A DNA stretch of 7,608 nucleotides, taken from contig JBOGEB010000198.1 in NCBI GenBank assembly GCA_050743125.1, positions 1-7,608 of the forward strand. The letters are read 5' to 3'. The notes under the pieces were generated by a model, which saw nothing but the letters and a program-made list of their open reading frames with translations, did not search any database and had not been told where the DNA came from. The translations under genes and the position numbers were made by a program. Origin of the DNA: JBOGEB01 sp050743125 (GTDB lineage: Bacteria > Actinomycetota > Nitriliruptoria > Euzebyales > Egibacteraceae). Positions within the stretch are counted from its first letter, which is position 1, and each line of letters starts with the position of its first letter. Positions 7,422 to 7,608 of the stretch are shown in pieces.

Positions 7422-7430
7422 CCCCCTTCC
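7422..7430 (-). promoter_or_regulatory. Ribosome-binding site of ddl
   Basis: GGAAGGGGG on the minus strand, 5 nt before GTG 7416. It settles the ddl start in favour of the GTG over ATG 7437. Confidence 0.75.
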
Positions 7431-7440
7431 GTTCCATTGA

Positions 7441-7457
7441 GGGTGGGCGGGTGGGGG
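7441..7457 (+). other. G-quadruplex motif upstream of ddl
   Basis: The plus strand reads GGGTGGGCGGGTGGGGG: four G-tracts with single-base loops, the most stable class of G-quadruplex motif. It lies 25-41 nt upstream of the ddl start, on the template strand for ddl, so the transcript carries the C-rich complement. Any effect would be at the DNA level. Confidence 0.6.
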
Positions 7458-7458
7458 A

Positions 7459-7489
7459 GGTTGGCGTGGTCGGGGGGTTGGCGTGGTCG
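7459..7489. repeat. 14-bp direct repeat in the gpsA-ddl gap
   Basis: GGTTGGCGTGGTCG occurs exactly at 7459-7472 and 7476-7489 (period 17), filling the space between the gpsA stop and the G-rich tract. The role is unknown. It could be a binding-site pair or a chance duplication. Confidence 0.6.
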
Positions 7490-7608
7490 TCACGAGACCG
7501 CTCCTTCCAGCCCGTACAGCTCCGGCTTCGGCTTGCGCTCAAGCAGCGCGGCGACGGCGTCGGCCGGTGCGGCGCCGTGGTGGACGACCTCGACGACCTG
7601 CTCGACGA
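7490..7608 (-). CDS. gpsA: NAD(P)H-dependent glycerol-3-phosphate dehydrogenase, C-terminal fragment
   Basis: Only the last 38 codons are in the window, ending at TGA 7492-7490. The peptide starts VEQVVEVVHHG and continues with ADAVAALLERKPKPE, which fits the usual C-terminus of GpsA (a QVV-x-VVH-x-G helix, then a short helix with a basic tail). GpsA reduces dihydroxyacetone phosphate to sn-glycerol-3-phosphate for phospholipid synthesis in the cytoplasm. The assignment also rests on context: gpsA directly upstream of ddl on the same strand is a common actinobacterial arrangement. The gap to the ddl start is 73 bp. With so little sequence the identity is probable, not certain. Confidence 0.75.
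   Translation of the reverse strand, partial: VEQVVEVVHHGAAPADAVAALLERKPKPELYGLEGAVS

Noticed and set aside
6607..7440. 277-codon open frame on the plus strand opposite ddl
   Set aside because: It lies antisense to an unmistakable D-Ala-D-Ala ligase with all catalytic residues; the frame has no family features.

Overview
The window comes from a high-GC bacterium, most likely an actinobacterium. Codon third positions are almost all G or C, GTG is used as a start, and the right edge carries a gpsA-ddl gene pair typical of Actinobacteria. I cannot name a genus. Four protein genes account for nearly all of the sequence; two of them run off the edges.

Layout. (1) From the left edge to about 1732, on the minus strand, is a large STAND/NB-ARC-type ATPase: P-loop NTPase, winged helix, TPR-like helices, one predicted membrane helix, then a proline-rich repetitive tail cut by the window edge. 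(2) 1733-1930 is a divergent intergenic region with candidate promoter elements for both flanking genes and a short upstream reading frame. (3) 1931-6277, plus strand, is a 1448-residue enzyme of the PEP synthase / rifampin phosphotransferase (RPH) type. It has one N-terminal ATP-grasp domain followed by two copies of the unit 'substrate-binding domain plus swivelling phospho-histidine domain'. (4) 6265-7416, minus strand, is D-alanine--D-alanine ligase (ddl), whose 3' end overlaps the end of the phosphotransferase gene by 13 bp. (5) 7490 to the right edge, minus strand, is the last 38 codons of gpsA, 73 bp upstream of ddl and probably co-transcribed with it.

How they may work together. gpsA-ddl is a housekeeping pair (phospholipid precursor and peptidoglycan precursor synthesis). 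The STAND ATPase and the phosphotransferase form a divergent pair that looks accessory. By family, the phosphotransferase would use ATP to charge a histidine and pass a phosphate to a small molecule. Standard RPH proteins inactivate rifamycins with one substrate domain and one histidine domain, so the doubled architecture here is the most unusual thing in the window. A functional link between the STAND protein and the phosphotransferase is inference from position only.

Smaller signals worth noting are a short-loop G-quadruplex motif and a 14-bp direct repeat in the gpsA-ddl gap, and a well-formed ribosome-binding site feeding an out-of-frame 23-codon ORF across the start of the phosphotransferase gene. 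I saw no RNA genes, insertion sequences or CRISPR arrays.
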